From contig JAFUQX010000029.1 in assembly GCA_017472145.1 (NCBI GenBank), forward strand, positions 1 to 49,195: a stretch of DNA of 49,195 bases, given 5' to 3'. The stretch's first letter is position 1. Each line of letters opens with the position of its first letter. Source of the stretch: Ruminococcus sp. (GTDB taxonomy: Bacteria > Bacillota > Clostridia > Oscillospirales > Ruminococcaceae). Below the pieces are notes generated by a model. The model saw nothing but the letters and a program-made list of their open reading frames with translations, had not been told where the DNA came from and searched no databases. The position numbers and the translations under genes were made by a program. Below are positions 33,711-42,886 of the stretch, piece by piece.

Positions 33711-36218
33711 ATGAGAAGATTCGGCAAAAGACTTGGCGCACTGATGATCGGTGCGGCAATGCTGATGACTTCAACATCTGTTTCAACAAGCATGCTGACA
33801 ACAGCAACCCTGACTGCTGATGCAGCTGGTTCTACGGTATCCATCGGTAAGGAGCTGGCAATTCCGGAGCTGGATTCATCTGGTGAAGTAACCAATAAGT
33901 CTGATGTAACGGTTCGTCAGGATGTTAAGACCCTTGCAGAAAGTGGTATTAAGACTTTGCAGTTCAATATGAAGGCTTCTGCTCCGGTTGGTAAGTTTAC
34001 CTTCTACTTTGGTATCGCAACAGATACAGAACCGGAATACTGGGCAAGCATTCTGCCGGATAAAACAATGGTACTTGATCCGGGCGATGGTTCACTTGGA
34101 GAATGTTCATACAGTTGTTATCCCTGGGCCGAGTCGTTCTCCGTTGTAGTCGATGTGAGCAACCTTGAAGTAGGTTATGATGATACATACGGTGAGAAGG
34201 CTTTTGAATTCCAGAACTGCTGGACAGAGGATGCTGTTGGTAACAAGATTCCGATCACACTGGAATCCATCACTGTAAATGGTACAACAGACACCTCTGA
34301 GGGTACCCCTCTTGAACTGCCGTCTGCAAATACCGGCGGTGCTGGTTATAGCACAGGCAACGAGGAAAGCGGTAACTATACTATTGATGAATTTGAGATC
34401 AACGGCGATGGCACAGCAACGGTTACGGCTACCATCACCAAGAAGATCGACAACCTGCAGGAATATTATGCAGAGAGGTATGGCAATGTTCCGATCACAC
34501 TGACTCCCAGCCCGGAGGGTGAGGATTACAGTGAGGATGCCTATACAATAATTGACCCGATTACAGGCGAGGAAGTTCTGTTGGGTGAAGAGGGTATCCG
34601 TAAGGCTGGCTATCCGCTGAACAGCCATAAGTTCCTGTACAGCGATTTCGGCATCAACCCGGGCAGATCTGAGACCGATGAAATCACCATCGAGTCTTTG
34701 ACTGTTACACTGGAATCCACTGAGGACATCAACATCACCCGTCTGATGTACGGTGGCGGCCTGAATGTAAAGGGTCAGTCTCCGGCCGATACAGAGTGGG
34801 TAAAGTATCAGGCTGGTCTGAAGGGTGACAAGGAGCAGGGCTACTGGTACAACGACCTGGGCGCAGATGCTATGGAGGATACACAGAAAGCTATCGATGA
34901 CTACAATGCAGCCAACGGCACGGATCTCAAGTTTGGTGTTACAGTTGGTACTGGTAAAAATCTCGTTCAGCAGAACTTCGGCAACTATGCACAGGTAACA
35001 TGGGATGTTCCGGCTGAGGTTAAGCCTTATGCAGCTACCTCTAAGGCTGCTGATATGATCGCATTCCAGCTGTGGTACGGCACAACAGAGGGCGATGAAA
35101 GACTGGAATCTCTGGATATGACCAGTGCTGCTCTGACCTATACACAGAAGATCACCTTCCCGTATGAGGGTCAGGTTTCCAACAGCTATAACACAAAGCT
35201 GAGCAAGACTCCCACTGAGTTCCTGTTCTCCGATTTCGACATGCAGTATTCCAACACAGCTGACGTATATGCGATTCTGTTTGAGCTGGAGACCAGCGGT
35301 CCGGCAACCGATATCGTTCTGGGCGCAGGCACATCCGTTCTGACTACATGCAGCGGTGCAACATCCACAGGCTGGTTCCAGGCCGATGCATGCCCGTCTG
35401 AGACTTCTGGCAACTCCATCAGCCTGGTAAGCTCCGACGAGAGCAAGACCAAGCACACCTTCATGTGGGTAATGCCGAAGGCTGTTGCTTCTGGCTATTT
35501 GCAGAACGCAGAAACCGGCGAATATTCAACCAACAGAACCAACTACATCAGCACAGAGCAGGAAACAAGCAACTTCAAGCTGGCTCTGTACTATGCAGGC
35601 AACAAGGGTGAGACGGTTTCCAGCGTATCTGTTACCGACGTAACACTGCTCTATACCACAGATGACCGCAGCAACAGTGCAAAGGATGATATGTTTGAGG
35701 ACGATCTGTATGTAACACCGGGCGTTCTGAACATGACAGTAGGGGACGAGGCCACTCTGGATCCGAACGTAGACGGCTGTACATTTGACAGCGCACATGT
35801 CAAGGTAGCGACTGTTGATGAAAACGGCGTAGTAAAGGCTATGGGCGAAGGCTCTACAACCATCACTGTTACCTCTCCGGAGGGTCAGGTATACGAGGTT
35901 ATTGTAAATGTCAAGGCTGCGGCTACAACAACTACAACAACCACAACAACGACTACAACTACAACAACGACTACAACATTCGATCCGACCAAGAATGCAC
36001 TGTATGGTGATACAAACCTGGACGGCAAGGTTTCCCTGGTTGACGTTGTATATCTGAACAAGTACAATGCACAGATGCTGAACTTCAACGAGCAGCAGCT
36101 GGAAAATGCAAACGTTGTTTACGATGACAGAATCAACGCTGCGGACTCTACACTGCTCCTTGAGTACATGGTAGAGCTGGCTGATAAGCTGGGCCCGGGC
36201 GCAACAGAGCTGGGCTAA
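33711..36218 (+). CDS. Large secreted dockerin protein with repeated beta-modules and Big2 domain
   Basis: 835 residues. The start is ATG 33711, 9 nt after GAAAGGAAG; the ATG at 33702 abuts that site. Order: signal peptide (to about 38); beta-rich module A (about 40-175); a linker module (about 195-290); two related modules (about 305-480 and 500-650), each opening FL(Y/F)SDF and ending in a (S)xxVTLLYT-like strand; a Big2-like domain (about 662-735, LNMTVGDEATLDP...VVKAMGEGSTTITVTS); 18 consecutive Thr (739-756); and a C-terminal dockerin (GDTNLDGKVSLVDVVYLNKY with a degenerate second loop, DRINAADSTLLLEYM). No catalytic signature is recognised. Carbohydrate binding is the likely role, by inference. 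Confidence 0.85.
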   Translation: MRRFGKRLGALMIGAAMLMTSTSVSTSMLTTATLTADAAGSTVSIGKELAIPELDSSGEVTNKSDVTVRQDVKTLAESGIKTLQFNMKASAPVGKFTFYFGIATDTEPEYWASILPDKTMVLDPGDGSLGECSYSCYPWAESFSVVVDVSNLEVGYDDTYGEKAFEFQNCWTEDAVGNKIPITLESITVNGTTDTSEGTPLELPSANTGGAGYSTGNEESGNYTIDEFEINGDGTATVTATITKKIDNLQEYYAERYGNVPITLTPSPEGEDYSEDAYTIIDPITGEEVLLGEEGIRKAGYPLNSHKFLYSDFGINPGRSETDEITIESLTVTLESTEDINITRLMYGGGLNVKGQSPADTEWVKYQAGLKGDKEQGYWYNDLGADAMEDTQKAIDDYNAANGTDLKFGVTVGTGKNLVQQNFGNYAQVTWDVPAEVKPYAATSKAADMIAFQLWYGTTEGDERLESLDMTSAALTYTQKITFPYEGQVSNSYNTKLSKTPTEFLFSDFDMQYSNTADVYAILFELETSGPATDIVLGAGTSVLTTCSGATSTGWFQADACPSETSGNSISLVSSDESKTKHTFMWVMPKAVASGYLQNAETGEYSTNRTNYISTEQETSNFKLALYYAGNKGETVSSVSVTDVTLLYTTDDRSNSAKDDMFEDDLYVTPGVLNMTVGDEATLDPNVDGCTFDSAHVKVATVDENGVVKAMGEGSTTITVTSPEGQVYEVIVNVKAAATTTTTTTTTTTTTTTTTTFDPTKNALYGDTNLDGKVSLVDVVYLNKYNAQMLNFNEQQLENANVVYDDRINAADSTLLLEYMVELADKLGPGATELG
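35925..35978 (+). repeat. Poly-threonine codon tract (linker)
   Basis: Eighteen ACN codons in a row, using all four Thr codons. Thr-rich linkers are typical between cellulosomal modules and are often O-glycosylated. Confidence 0.9.
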
Positions 36219-36254
36219 GCTCCGGCGCATTCTGACAAGCGCATAAGGTAAATA

Positions 36255-36286
36255 AAATGTCCGAGCTTTTTGCGGCTCGGACATTT
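36255..36286. terminator. Bidirectional terminator between the dockerin gene and sigE
   Basis: AAATGTCCGAGC (36255-36266) and GCTCGGACATTT (36275-36286), a 12-bp stem with A/T flanks. Confidence 0.9.
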
Positions 36287-36291
36287 TTGCG

Positions 36292-37002
36292 TTAGTATGC
36301 TTCCAGCTTGGTTCGCAGCTTGCGGATGATCTTCTTTTCCAGCCGGGAGATATAGGACTGGGAGATGCCGATGGATTGTGCCACCTCCTTCTGCGTGCGT
36401 TCACGGCCGTCAAGGAATCCGAACCGCAGCTGCATGATCTCCCGCTCCCGTCCCTCCAGGCTGGAAACGGCCTCCCGGAGCATGGTGCGTTCGGCCTCGG
36501 ATTCCACGCCACGGCTGACAATATCCTCGTCCGTCCCCAGAATATCCGACAGGAGCAGCTCATTGCCGTCCCAGTCGATATTCAGCGGCTCATCAATGGA
36601 TACCTCGCTCCGGTACTGTGAAGCCTTCCGCAGAAACATGAGGATCTCATTCTCAATACAACGTGAAGCGTAGGTAGCCAGCTTGATTTTTTTCTCCGGG
36701 CAGAATGTGCCCACAGCCTTGATCAGTCCGATGCTTCCGATGGAGATCAGATCCTCGATGCCGATGCCGGTGGATTCAAACTTTTTGGCGATGTACACCA
36801 CCAGCCGCAGATTATGTACGATCAGTGTGTCACGGGCTTTGGCGTCGCCCTGTGCAAGCTTTTCAAAGACAGCCTTTTCTTCCTCTCCGGTCAAAGGCGG
36901 CGGCAGGGTATCCGTTCCGTGGATATAGTCTACACGGCCAGGGGGCATCAGGTGCGCGAGCAGCTTCCGAAGGCGATTTTTCAGGGAATTCCAGGGATGC
37001 AT
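36292..37002 (-). CDS. sigE: Sporulation sigma factor SigE
   Basis: 236 residues. Mother-cell sigma factor of early sporulation. Region 2 ([34 protein letters not shown]...[19 protein letters not shown]) and the SigE-specific block [25 protein letters not shown] are clear. The C-terminal helix-turn-helix is in [20 protein letters not shown]. The N-terminal pro-region ([19 protein letters not shown]) would be removed by SpoIIGA. ATG 37002 follows AAAGGAGAA. It lies 11 bp after spoIIGA in the conserved spoIIG order. Confidence 0.96.
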   Translation of the reverse strand: MHPWNSLKNRLRKLLAHLMPPGRVDYIHGTDTLPPPLTGEEEKAVFEKLAQGDAKARDTLIVHNLRLVVYIAKKFESTGIGIEDLISIGSIGLIKAVGTFCPEKKIKLATYASRCIENEILMFLRKASQYRSEVSIDEPLNIDWDGNELLLSDILGTDEDIVSRGVESEAERTMLREAVSSLEGREREIMQLRFGFLDGRERTQKEVAQSIGISQSYISRLEKKIIRKLRTKLEAY

Positions 37003-37013
37003 AGGTTCTCCTT

Positions 37014-37832
37014 TCACAGTACACGAAGCAGGTTGGGGTTGAATATGGCGGAGGTCTGATGGGAAACAAATCCGATGAGCACATCGGCACAGCAGGAGTG
37101 TCCGCTGCTGAGATTGCGGATGATGACCTCGTCCGGCCGGAAAACAGGAAGCATCCCATCGGAGGAAAGAGTCGCATAGGGCAGCATCCGGAAGCGGGGA
37201 AGGGTTTCCGGATGCGCCATTTCCGGGATGGTTTTCAGGGCCTCTGTCCCGAAAATGATGACCGGACATCCGGTGAAGCAGTCTGTCAGGCTGTTCCCTG
37301 TGTCGGGCAGGCCTTTCTGCACGGCCATATGCGTTCCCACACGGACGAGAATCTCATAGGAATCATCCGTATGATGAAGCCGCATCCGGAAAAAGCTGAT
37401 CAGCCGCAGCAAAAAATATGCCAGCGCCGTGCATAAAATCAGGGCTGTGAGCGAAAAATGTAGGTAGATGCAGCTTCCGCTCCAGATCATCAGGTTGGTG
37501 TCCGAGAGGGTACACAAGGCCAGCATAAGTCCGGCAAAGGCAAAACTGATGCAGAGGAAAACAGCCAGATTCCGCCAGAAGATCCGCTGTCTGCGCAGTC
37601 CCCATGCCGCTCCCACAGGAATCATCGCCGTCAGCAGCTTGGACAGCAGCGTGAGGAGCGTTGGCATGGGCGGCAGCAGAATCAGCAGGGAGGTAAGACT
37701 TCCCGCTGCGGCGGCCAGCAGACAGCGCACACCGGACAGCTGGGAATGGGTAAGCCTGGCTGTGCCCTTCAGCAGAAGGCCATTTACGTACAGATTCAGA
37801 ATCAGCAGCACGTCAATGTAGATGGTATGCAT
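37014..37832 (-). CDS. spoIIGA: Sigma-E processing peptidase SpoIIGA
   Basis: 272 residues. A membrane aspartic protease that activates pro-SigE at the septum. Five N-terminal membrane helices begin [21 protein letters not shown]. The C-terminal protease domain has the catalytic Asp177 in [19 protein letters not shown]. The start, ATG 37832, follows GGCGGTGAT; an upstream in-frame extension covers the promoter and is rejected. It forms an operon with sigE. Confidence 0.94.
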   Translation of the reverse strand: MHTIYIDVLLILNLYVNGLLLKGTARLTHSQLSGVRCLLAAAAGSLTSLLILLPPMPTLLTLLSKLLTAMIPVGAAWGLRRQRIFWRNLAVFLCISFAFAGLMLALCTLSDTNLMIWSGSCIYLHFSLTALILCTALAYFLLRLISFFRMRLHHTDDSYEILVRVGTHMAVQKGLPDTGNSLTDCFTGCPVIIFGTEALKTIPEMAHPETLPRFRMLPYATLSSDGMLPVFRPDEVIIRNLSSGHSCCADVLIGFVSHQTSAIFNPNLLRVL

Positions 37833-37853
37833 GAGAATCACCGCCTGATATTC

Positions 37854-37886
37854 ATTATAGCAAAGGCTGCGCAAGAATTTTGTCAA
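37854..37886 (-). promoter_or_regulatory. spoIIG promoter with 21-bp spacer
   Basis: Perfect -35 TTGACA (37881-37886) and perfect -10 TATAAT (37854-37859) on the minus strand, separated by 21 bp instead of 17. The B. subtilis spoIIG promoter is known for a 22-bp spacer and dependence on Spo0A. TTTGTCAAA (37879-37887), one base from a 0A box, overlaps the -35. Confidence 0.75.
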
Positions 37887-37928
37887 AGGGAATCCCCTTG
37901 GATGAAAATCGGGAGAGGAGAATTTCAA

Positions 37929-40517
37929 ATGGATGCAAAAGAACAGATCTGTCAAGCTCTGAGCCGGATGAAAAAGGCTCAGCAGGACTATGCAGGATTT
38001 TCACAGGAGCAGGTGGATGAGATCTTCCGCTGTGCGGCGTTGGCTGCAAACCGCATGCGCATTCCGCTGGCCGAGCTGGCCGTGAAGGAAACCGGCATGG
38101 GCGTTGTGGAGGATAAGGTCATCAAGAACCACTATGCAGCGGAGTATATCTACAATGCCTACAAGCATACCAGAACCTGCGGTGTACTGGATCGGGACAC
38201 ATCCTACGGAACCATGCAGATCGCCGAGCCGATCGGCGTGATCGCAGCAGTCATTCCCACCACGAACCCCACCTCCACGGCGATCTTTAAGATCCTGCTC
38301 TGCCTGAAAACCCGGAATGCGGTGATGATCTCGCCCCATCCCAAGGCGAAGAAATGTACCATACAGGCGGCCAGGATCATGCTGGAGGCCGCTGTGAAGG
38401 CCGGTGCACCGGAGGGGATCATCGGCTGGATTGAGGAGCCGTCCCTGGAGCAGACCCAGGCTCTCATGCAGCAGGCGGATATGATCCTGGCCACAGGCGG
38501 CCCGGGCATGGTAAATGCCGCCTATTCCAGTGGTAAGCCGGCGCTGGGGGTGGGTGCAGGCAATGTTCCGGCGGTTATAGATGAATCGGCGGACGTCCGC
38601 ATGGCGGTCAGCTCCATTATTCACTCCAAGACCTTTGACAATGGCATGATCTGTGCCTCGGAGCAGTCGGTGATCGTGCCCTCTGTCCTTTACGATGCGG
38701 TGGTTTCGGAGATGCGCCTGCGGGGCGGCCGGATTCTGTCGGAGGAGGAGACAAAGGCTGTGCGCCGGATTCTCCTGAAGGACGGCGCACTGAACGGAGC
38801 GATCGTCGGGCAGTCTGCGGTGAAAATTGCAGAGCTGGCCGGACTTTCTGTCCCGGCGGATACAAAGGTGCTGGTGGGAGAGGTGACTGATTTCACTCCG
38901 GAAGAGCCTTTTGCCCATGAGAAGCTGTCTCCGGTGCTGGCTCTGTATCGTACTGAAAGCTTTGAGCAGTCTCTGGAAATTGCCGATCGGCTGATTCAGG
39001 ACGGCGGCTATGGTCACACGGCGTCCTTGTTTGTGGATACCGTGCATCAGCAGGAACGGCTCTGTCAGTTCGCCCATCGGATGAAGGCCTGCCGCATCGT
39101 CATCAACACCCCCTCCTCCCACGGCGGCATCGGGGATCTCTATAACTTCAACCTGGCCCCGTCTCTGACGCTGGGCTGCGGCTCATGGGGCGGGAATTCC
39201 ATTTCGGATAATGTGGGCGTGAAGCATCTTCTGAATATCAAAATGGTTGCGGAAAGAAGGGAAAATATGCTCTGGTTCAGAACGCCCTCCAAGGTGTATT
39301 TCAAGCGCGGCTGCCTGCCGGTGGCCCTGTTGGAGCTGCGTGAGGTCTACAAGGCCAGGCGTGTGTTCGTGGTGACCGACTCCTTTCTTTTCAAAAGCGG
39401 CATGGTATCCTGCGTTACTGATCGGCTTCATGAGATGGACATTCCCTATCAGGTGTATTCGGACGTAGAGCCGGACCCTACCCTTTCCAGCGCAAAGGAT
39501 GGCGCAGAGCAGATGCGTGCGTTCTCGCCGGATGTGATCCTGGCCTTCGGCGGCGGCTCGGCTATGGATGCGGCCAAGATCATGTGGGTGCTGTACGAGC
39601 ACCCCGATGTGGATTTTATGGATATGGCCATGCGCTTTTCCGACATCCGCAAGCGTGTCTATCCCTTCCCGGAGATGGGAAAGCAGTCCATTTTTGTAGC
39701 TGTGCCGACCTCGTCGGGAACCGGCTCGGAAGTAACACCCTTTGCAGTGATCACCGATGAATCAGACGGGACGAAATATCCTTTGGCGGACTATGCGCTG
39801 ATGCCCCATATGGCCATTGTGGATACCGACCTGATGATGAGTCAGCCCAAGGGTCTGACGGCGGCTTCGGGTATCGATGCGCTGACCCATGCGCTGGAGG
39901 CCTATGCTTCGGTCATGGCCACGGATTACACGGATGGCATGGCCTTGCAGGCGCTGCGGAATATTTTCCAGTACCTGCCGGCCTGCTATGAGGATGGTAC
40001 AGACCCGGCCGCCCGTGAGAAAATGGCCAGTGCTGCGACCATGGCCGGCATGGCCTTTGCCAATGCATTTCTGGGTCTGTGTCATTCCATGGCGCATAAG
40101 CTGGGTGCATTTCATCATCTGCCCCATGGTGTGGCCAATGCGCTGCTGATCACGGAGGTCATGCGCTTCAATGTGTCGCCTTCGCCCAAAAAGATGGGCA
40201 CCTTCTCCCAGTATGCTTTTCCCAACGCCATGGCCCGGTACTGCGAATGTGCCCGTTATGTGGGAGTAACGGGAGACAGTGAGGAGGAGCTGTTCGAGGG
40301 CCTGATTGAGAAGATCGATGCACTCCGGAAGCAGATTGGTATCCGGGACAGCGTGCAGATGTACGGCATAAAGGAAGAGGATTTTCTTCGGAGCCTGGAT
40401 GAAATGACCAAGCAGGCCTTTGATGACCAGTGCACAGGTGCAAATCCGAGGTATCCGCTGATGAGTGAGATCAGGGAGCTTTATCTCAGAGTCTATTATT
40501 CGCCGCAAAAGGGATAA
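37929..40517 (+). CDS. adhE: Bifunctional acetaldehyde-CoA/alcohol dehydrogenase
   Basis: 862 residues, full length. Reduces acetyl-CoA to acetaldehyde and then ethanol, reoxidising two NADH. The N-terminal aldehyde dehydrogenase domain (about 1-440) has the catalytic Cys242 in FDNGMICASEQ. The C-terminal iron alcohol dehydrogenase domain (about 450-862) shows GGGSAMDAAKIM, PTSSGTGSEVTPFAV and the metal-binding CHSMAHKLGAFHHLPHG. GAGAGGAGA lies 8 bp before ATG 37929. It is divergent from spoIIGA with 96 bp between starts. I see no clear plus-strand promoter or Rex site there. Confidence 0.97.
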   Translation: MDAKEQICQALSRMKKAQQDYAGFSQEQVDEIFRCAALAANRMRIPLAELAVKETGMGVVEDKVIKNHYAAEYIYNAYKHTRTCGVLDRDTSYGTMQIAEPIGVIAAVIPTTNPTSTAIFKILLCLKTRNAVMISPHPKAKKCTIQAARIMLEAAVKAGAPEGIIGWIEEPSLEQTQALMQQADMILATGGPGMVNAAYSSGKPALGVGAGNVPAVIDESADVRMAVSSIIHSKTFDNGMICASEQSVIVPSVLYDAVVSEMRLRGGRILSEEETKAVRRILLKDGALNGAIVGQSAVKIAELAGLSVPADTKVLVGEVTDFTPEEPFAHEKLSPVLALYRTESFEQSLEIADRLIQDGGYGHTASLFVDTVHQQERLCQFAHRMKACRIVINTPSSHGGIGDLYNFNLAPSLTLGCGSWGGNSISDNVGVKHLLNIKMVAERRENMLWFRTPSKVYFKRGCLPVALLELREVYKARRVFVVTDSFLFKSGMVSCVTDRLHEMDIPYQVYSDVEPDPTLSSAKDGAEQMRAFSPDVILAFGGGSAMDAAKIMWVLYEHPDVDFMDMAMRFSDIRKRVYPFPEMGKQSIFVAVPTSSGTGSEVTPFAVITDESDGTKYPLADYALMPHMAIVDTDLMMSQPKGLTAASGIDALTHALEAYASVMATDYTDGMALQALRNIFQYLPACYEDGTDPAAREKMASAATMAGMAFANAFLGLCHSMAHKLGAFHHLPHGVANALLITEVMRFNVSPSPKKMGTFSQYAFPNAMARYCECARYVGVTGDSEEELFEGLIEKIDALRKQIGIRDSVQMYGIKEEDFLRSLDEMTKQAFDDQCTGANPRYPLMSEIRELYLRVYYSPQKG

Positions 40518-40540
40518 AAGCTTAAGCGCAGGGGGCGCAC

Positions 40541-40712
40541 GGAGGGGATTGTAGGACATGAGAAAACTTACGATTTTGCGTACTTTTTGCAATCTCCTCA
40601 GTCGTCACTTCGTGTCGACAGCTCCCCTTACTAAGGGGAGCCTTTCACGATCACCTTAAGTTGATGACATTGCCCTTACTAAGGAAAGCCTTATACGGAA
40701 AAATCCGAAATT
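40541..40712. repeat. Interspersed repeat, copy B
   Basis: Carries the 48-base core of copy A with one change (40597-40644), then a second, decayed CCCTTACTAAGG and the outer end TTATACGGAAAAATCCGA. The left arm is eroded. It fills most of the 344-bp gap between adhE and the sigma factor gene; nothing else is recognised there. Confidence 0.85.
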
Positions 40713-40861
40713 TCTGACAAGCAGAATCGGGTGCTCCATTCCCGCCCGATTTTGCTCTATCAGAAATCCATCAAAAAAATTTTCCTCAGAAAGTGAGATA
40801 TTTTCGCTTTATCAGTTGTTTTATAGGTGAAGTACTTCAAAAGGTGAAAGGAGGGAGCAGG

Positions 40862-41401
40862 ATGAATCCGGAGGAACTGAAGGATAAGCTGACCCGATAC
40901 AAGGATATGGTATACCGTATCGCCTATACCTATCTGCACAGCACGGCCGATGCAGAGGACATATCCCAGGAGACCTTTCTCAAGCTCTACCTGCGGAAGG
41001 AGCCGTTCCCGGATGCCGAATCGGAAAAGGCCTGGCTCATCCGGGTGACGCTGAATGCCTGCTGCAATCTGAAAAAATCCTTCTGGCAGCGGATGCGCAG
41101 CGATATGCCGGAGCAGATGCCCGGGACAATCGCCGAATCCGTAGAGGAAAGCAAGCTCTATCACGCCGTTTTTGCCCTGCCTGAAAAATACCGTGTGGTC
41201 ATATTGCTCTATTATTACGAGGAATATTCGGTCAGGGAGATCGCCGCTATTACCGGACGGAATGAATCTACCGTGCAGACGCAGCTGGAGCGCGGACGGA
41301 AGCGGCTCAGAAAACAACTGGAACAGCAGGGAGGGTTTTATTATGGAAAAAGACATATTTCGGAACATGATGGGACACATAAAAATGTCCAGCTCCTGTG
41401 A
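40862..41401 (+). CDS. ECF-type RNA polymerase sigma factor
   Basis: 179 residues. Region 2 (YKDMVYRIAYTYLHSTADAEDISQETFLKLYL) and region 4 (LPEKYRVVILLYYYEEYSVREIAAITGRNESTVQTQLERGRKRLR) are typical of ECF sigma factors, and regions 1 and 3 are absent. The start is ATG 40862 behind AAAGGAGGGAG. The last 59 bp overlap the next gene, its likely anti-sigma. The inducing signal and regulon are unknown, and no self-promoter could be identified. Confidence 0.93.
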   Translation: MNPEELKDKLTRYKDMVYRIAYTYLHSTADAEDISQETFLKLYLRKEPFPDAESEKAWLIRVTLNACCNLKKSFWQRMRSDMPEQMPGTIAESVEESKLYHAVFALPEKYRVVILLYYYEEYSVREIAAITGRNESTVQTQLERGRKRLRKQLEQQGGFYYGKRHISEHDGTHKNVQLL

Positions 41402-42380
41402 GCAGGAGATTCTCCGGAAGGCAGCGGAATTTCCGGAGCAGACAGAAAAGATCACCATGAAAACAAGAAAAAAGCACAGCCCCGTGCTGGTGGCCATTGC
41501 AGCCTGTCTGTGTGTGGCACTGGTGGGTACGGTGACGGCTTCGGCTCTTCAGGATACGGGATGGCTGGTGGATGTTTTTTCCAGCGGAAGATACATACGG
41601 TCGGAGGCCGGAAAAGATCCCCTGTATCAGGAGGAGCTGTACAGTGTAACAGAGGAGTATATTTGTGAGCTTCAGAATTTTAAAGCAGAAGGAAAATATG
41701 CAGCCAATGTTACCCCTGTAGGTGCGATCAGTGACGGACAGACCCTGTATGTGGCTCTGCGTTACGTACTAGAGGAAGAAGAAAACGTGGAAAAACATGT
41801 ATCCATATGGCATGAATATGAGATCATTTGTGGGAATGAGAGAGTCGAGACATCGGGTTTGTGTGGAGATAGAGTGCTTCAGGAGGATGGCTCCTTCCTG
41901 GTGTGGGCACAGTTCCGTCTGGAGCAGCCGCTGATCGATGAAAAAGTTCAGGTGGAGATGACCCTGTACGAATATCGTCTCCTGCTGCCGGATTATACGG
42001 GTCAGATCGGCGAGAAATGCACCCTTTCCTTTACTACGGAAGTGACCCAAAGGGCGAAGAGCATCAGCTATGCCGTGGATGAAACCATTCTCCGTGAGAT
42101 AGAGGGGCTGAGTCTGACAAAATACTTCTTTGCAGAGCAGATTGAGCTGTCGGCGCTCTATATGAAGCTGTGCGGTGATGCAGGTGCAAATCCCTACTCC
42201 TTTGACATTGGCTCCAATGCGGTGATCACAGAGGACGGCGAGGAGATCGAATGCTATCTGGGCGACGGGATTACAAGCTTGCAAAATACCAGTCTATTCT
42301 TCCGCTATGCAAGGCCCATTGACCCTGAGACCATTGTGGCTGTAAAATTCGGCGATCAGGTCATTCCGCTTGACCAATAG
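41343..42380 (+). CDS. Putative membrane-anchored anti-sigma factor (DUF4179-like)
   Basis: 345 residues. A short cytoplasmic N-terminus (about 1-45, MEKDIFRNMMGHIKMSSSCEQEILRKA) is followed by one membrane helix (HSPVLVAIAACLCVALVGTVTASAL). The remainder is a large extracytoplasmic domain with beta-rich sequence. This architecture and its 59-bp overlap with the ECF sigma gene point to an anti-sigma factor. The short N-terminus would bind the sigma factor, and the outer domain would sense an envelope signal. No classic zinc anti-sigma HxxxCxxC motif is present. GGGAGG lies 10 bp before ATG 41343. Confidence 0.8.
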   Translation: MEKDIFRNMMGHIKMSSSCEQEILRKAAEFPEQTEKITMKTRKKHSPVLVAIAACLCVALVGTVTASALQDTGWLVDVFSSGRYIRSEAGKDPLYQEELYSVTEEYICELQNFKAEGKYAANVTPVGAISDGQTLYVALRYVLEEEENVEKHVSIWHEYEIICGNERVETSGLCGDRVLQEDGSFLVWAQFRLEQPLIDEKVQVEMTLYEYRLLLPDYTGQIGEKCTLSFTTEVTQRAKSISYAVDETILREIEGLSLTKYFFAEQIELSALYMKLCGDAGANPYSFDIGSNAVITEDGEEIECYLGDGITSLQNTSLFFRYARPIDPETIVAVKFGDQVIPLDQ

Positions 42381-42398
42381 TCATTATACTTCAAAAGA

Positions 42399-42823
42399 GA
42401 GGGACGCTGTAAAAAGCGTCCCTCAGCTTGTCAAAAAACCTCCTCATCAGCTTAGGCAGGTATAAAAGCTTTTTGGTGCAGCAATTTCTCGAAAATGCTG
42501 CCAGGGTCCAGGGACCGAGTCCCTGGTCGCCGTCCGCAGACGGCGAAACACCCTGCGCCGTACTTCCGGCGCACGGAGAAAGGGGGGGGAATGCGACAGC
42601 ATTTTTCAGGGTGATTCCCCGCAGTGCGGGGAAATGTCAGCGAAGCTGACAAAGGGGACGGCGCCGTGGGCGGCGAACAAGACCGCTTCCCCTTGTTGCG
42701 ATCCGAAGTAAGTTTTTCTTGAAAACGTCCCGGTGGGACGTTTTCAACGCTATTATCCCTACTAATAAGGATGTTTTCAGAGGTTTTTCGACAGACTGAG
42801 GGACGCTTTTTACGGCGTCCCTC
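42399..42823. mobile_element. Non-coding element with 44-bp terminal inverted repeats (MITE-like)
   Basis: The left end (42399-42442) and the reverse complement of the right end (42780-42823) agree at 40 of 44 bases. Each end contains its own GAGGGACGC/GCGTCCCTC hairpin. The interior holds more hairpins: AGGGACCGAGTCCCT, GCCGTCCGCAGACGGC, GCGCC...GGCGC and GAAAACGTCC...GGGACGTTTTC. No transposase or credible reading frame is present. The left hairpin may also serve as terminator for the anti-sigma gene. It occupies nearly the whole gap 42381-42886. Confidence 0.72.
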
Positions 42824-42834
42824 AGTCCATAGAA

Positions 42835-42866
42835 AAAGCCTTCAGCTCACAAGAACTGAAGGCTTT
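42835..42866 (-). terminator. Terminator after the sugar transferase gene
   Basis: AAAGCCTTCAG (42835-42845) and CTGAAGGCTTT (42856-42866) form an 11-bp stem with A/T flanks. Confidence 0.85.
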
Positions 42867-42886
42867 CTTCATTTTCAGGTATGTAC

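Noticed and set aside
40600-40760. Attachment site or integrated element next to the ECF sigma gene
   Set aside because: The sequence is explained by repeat copy B; no integrase, recombinase or tRNA gene is near.
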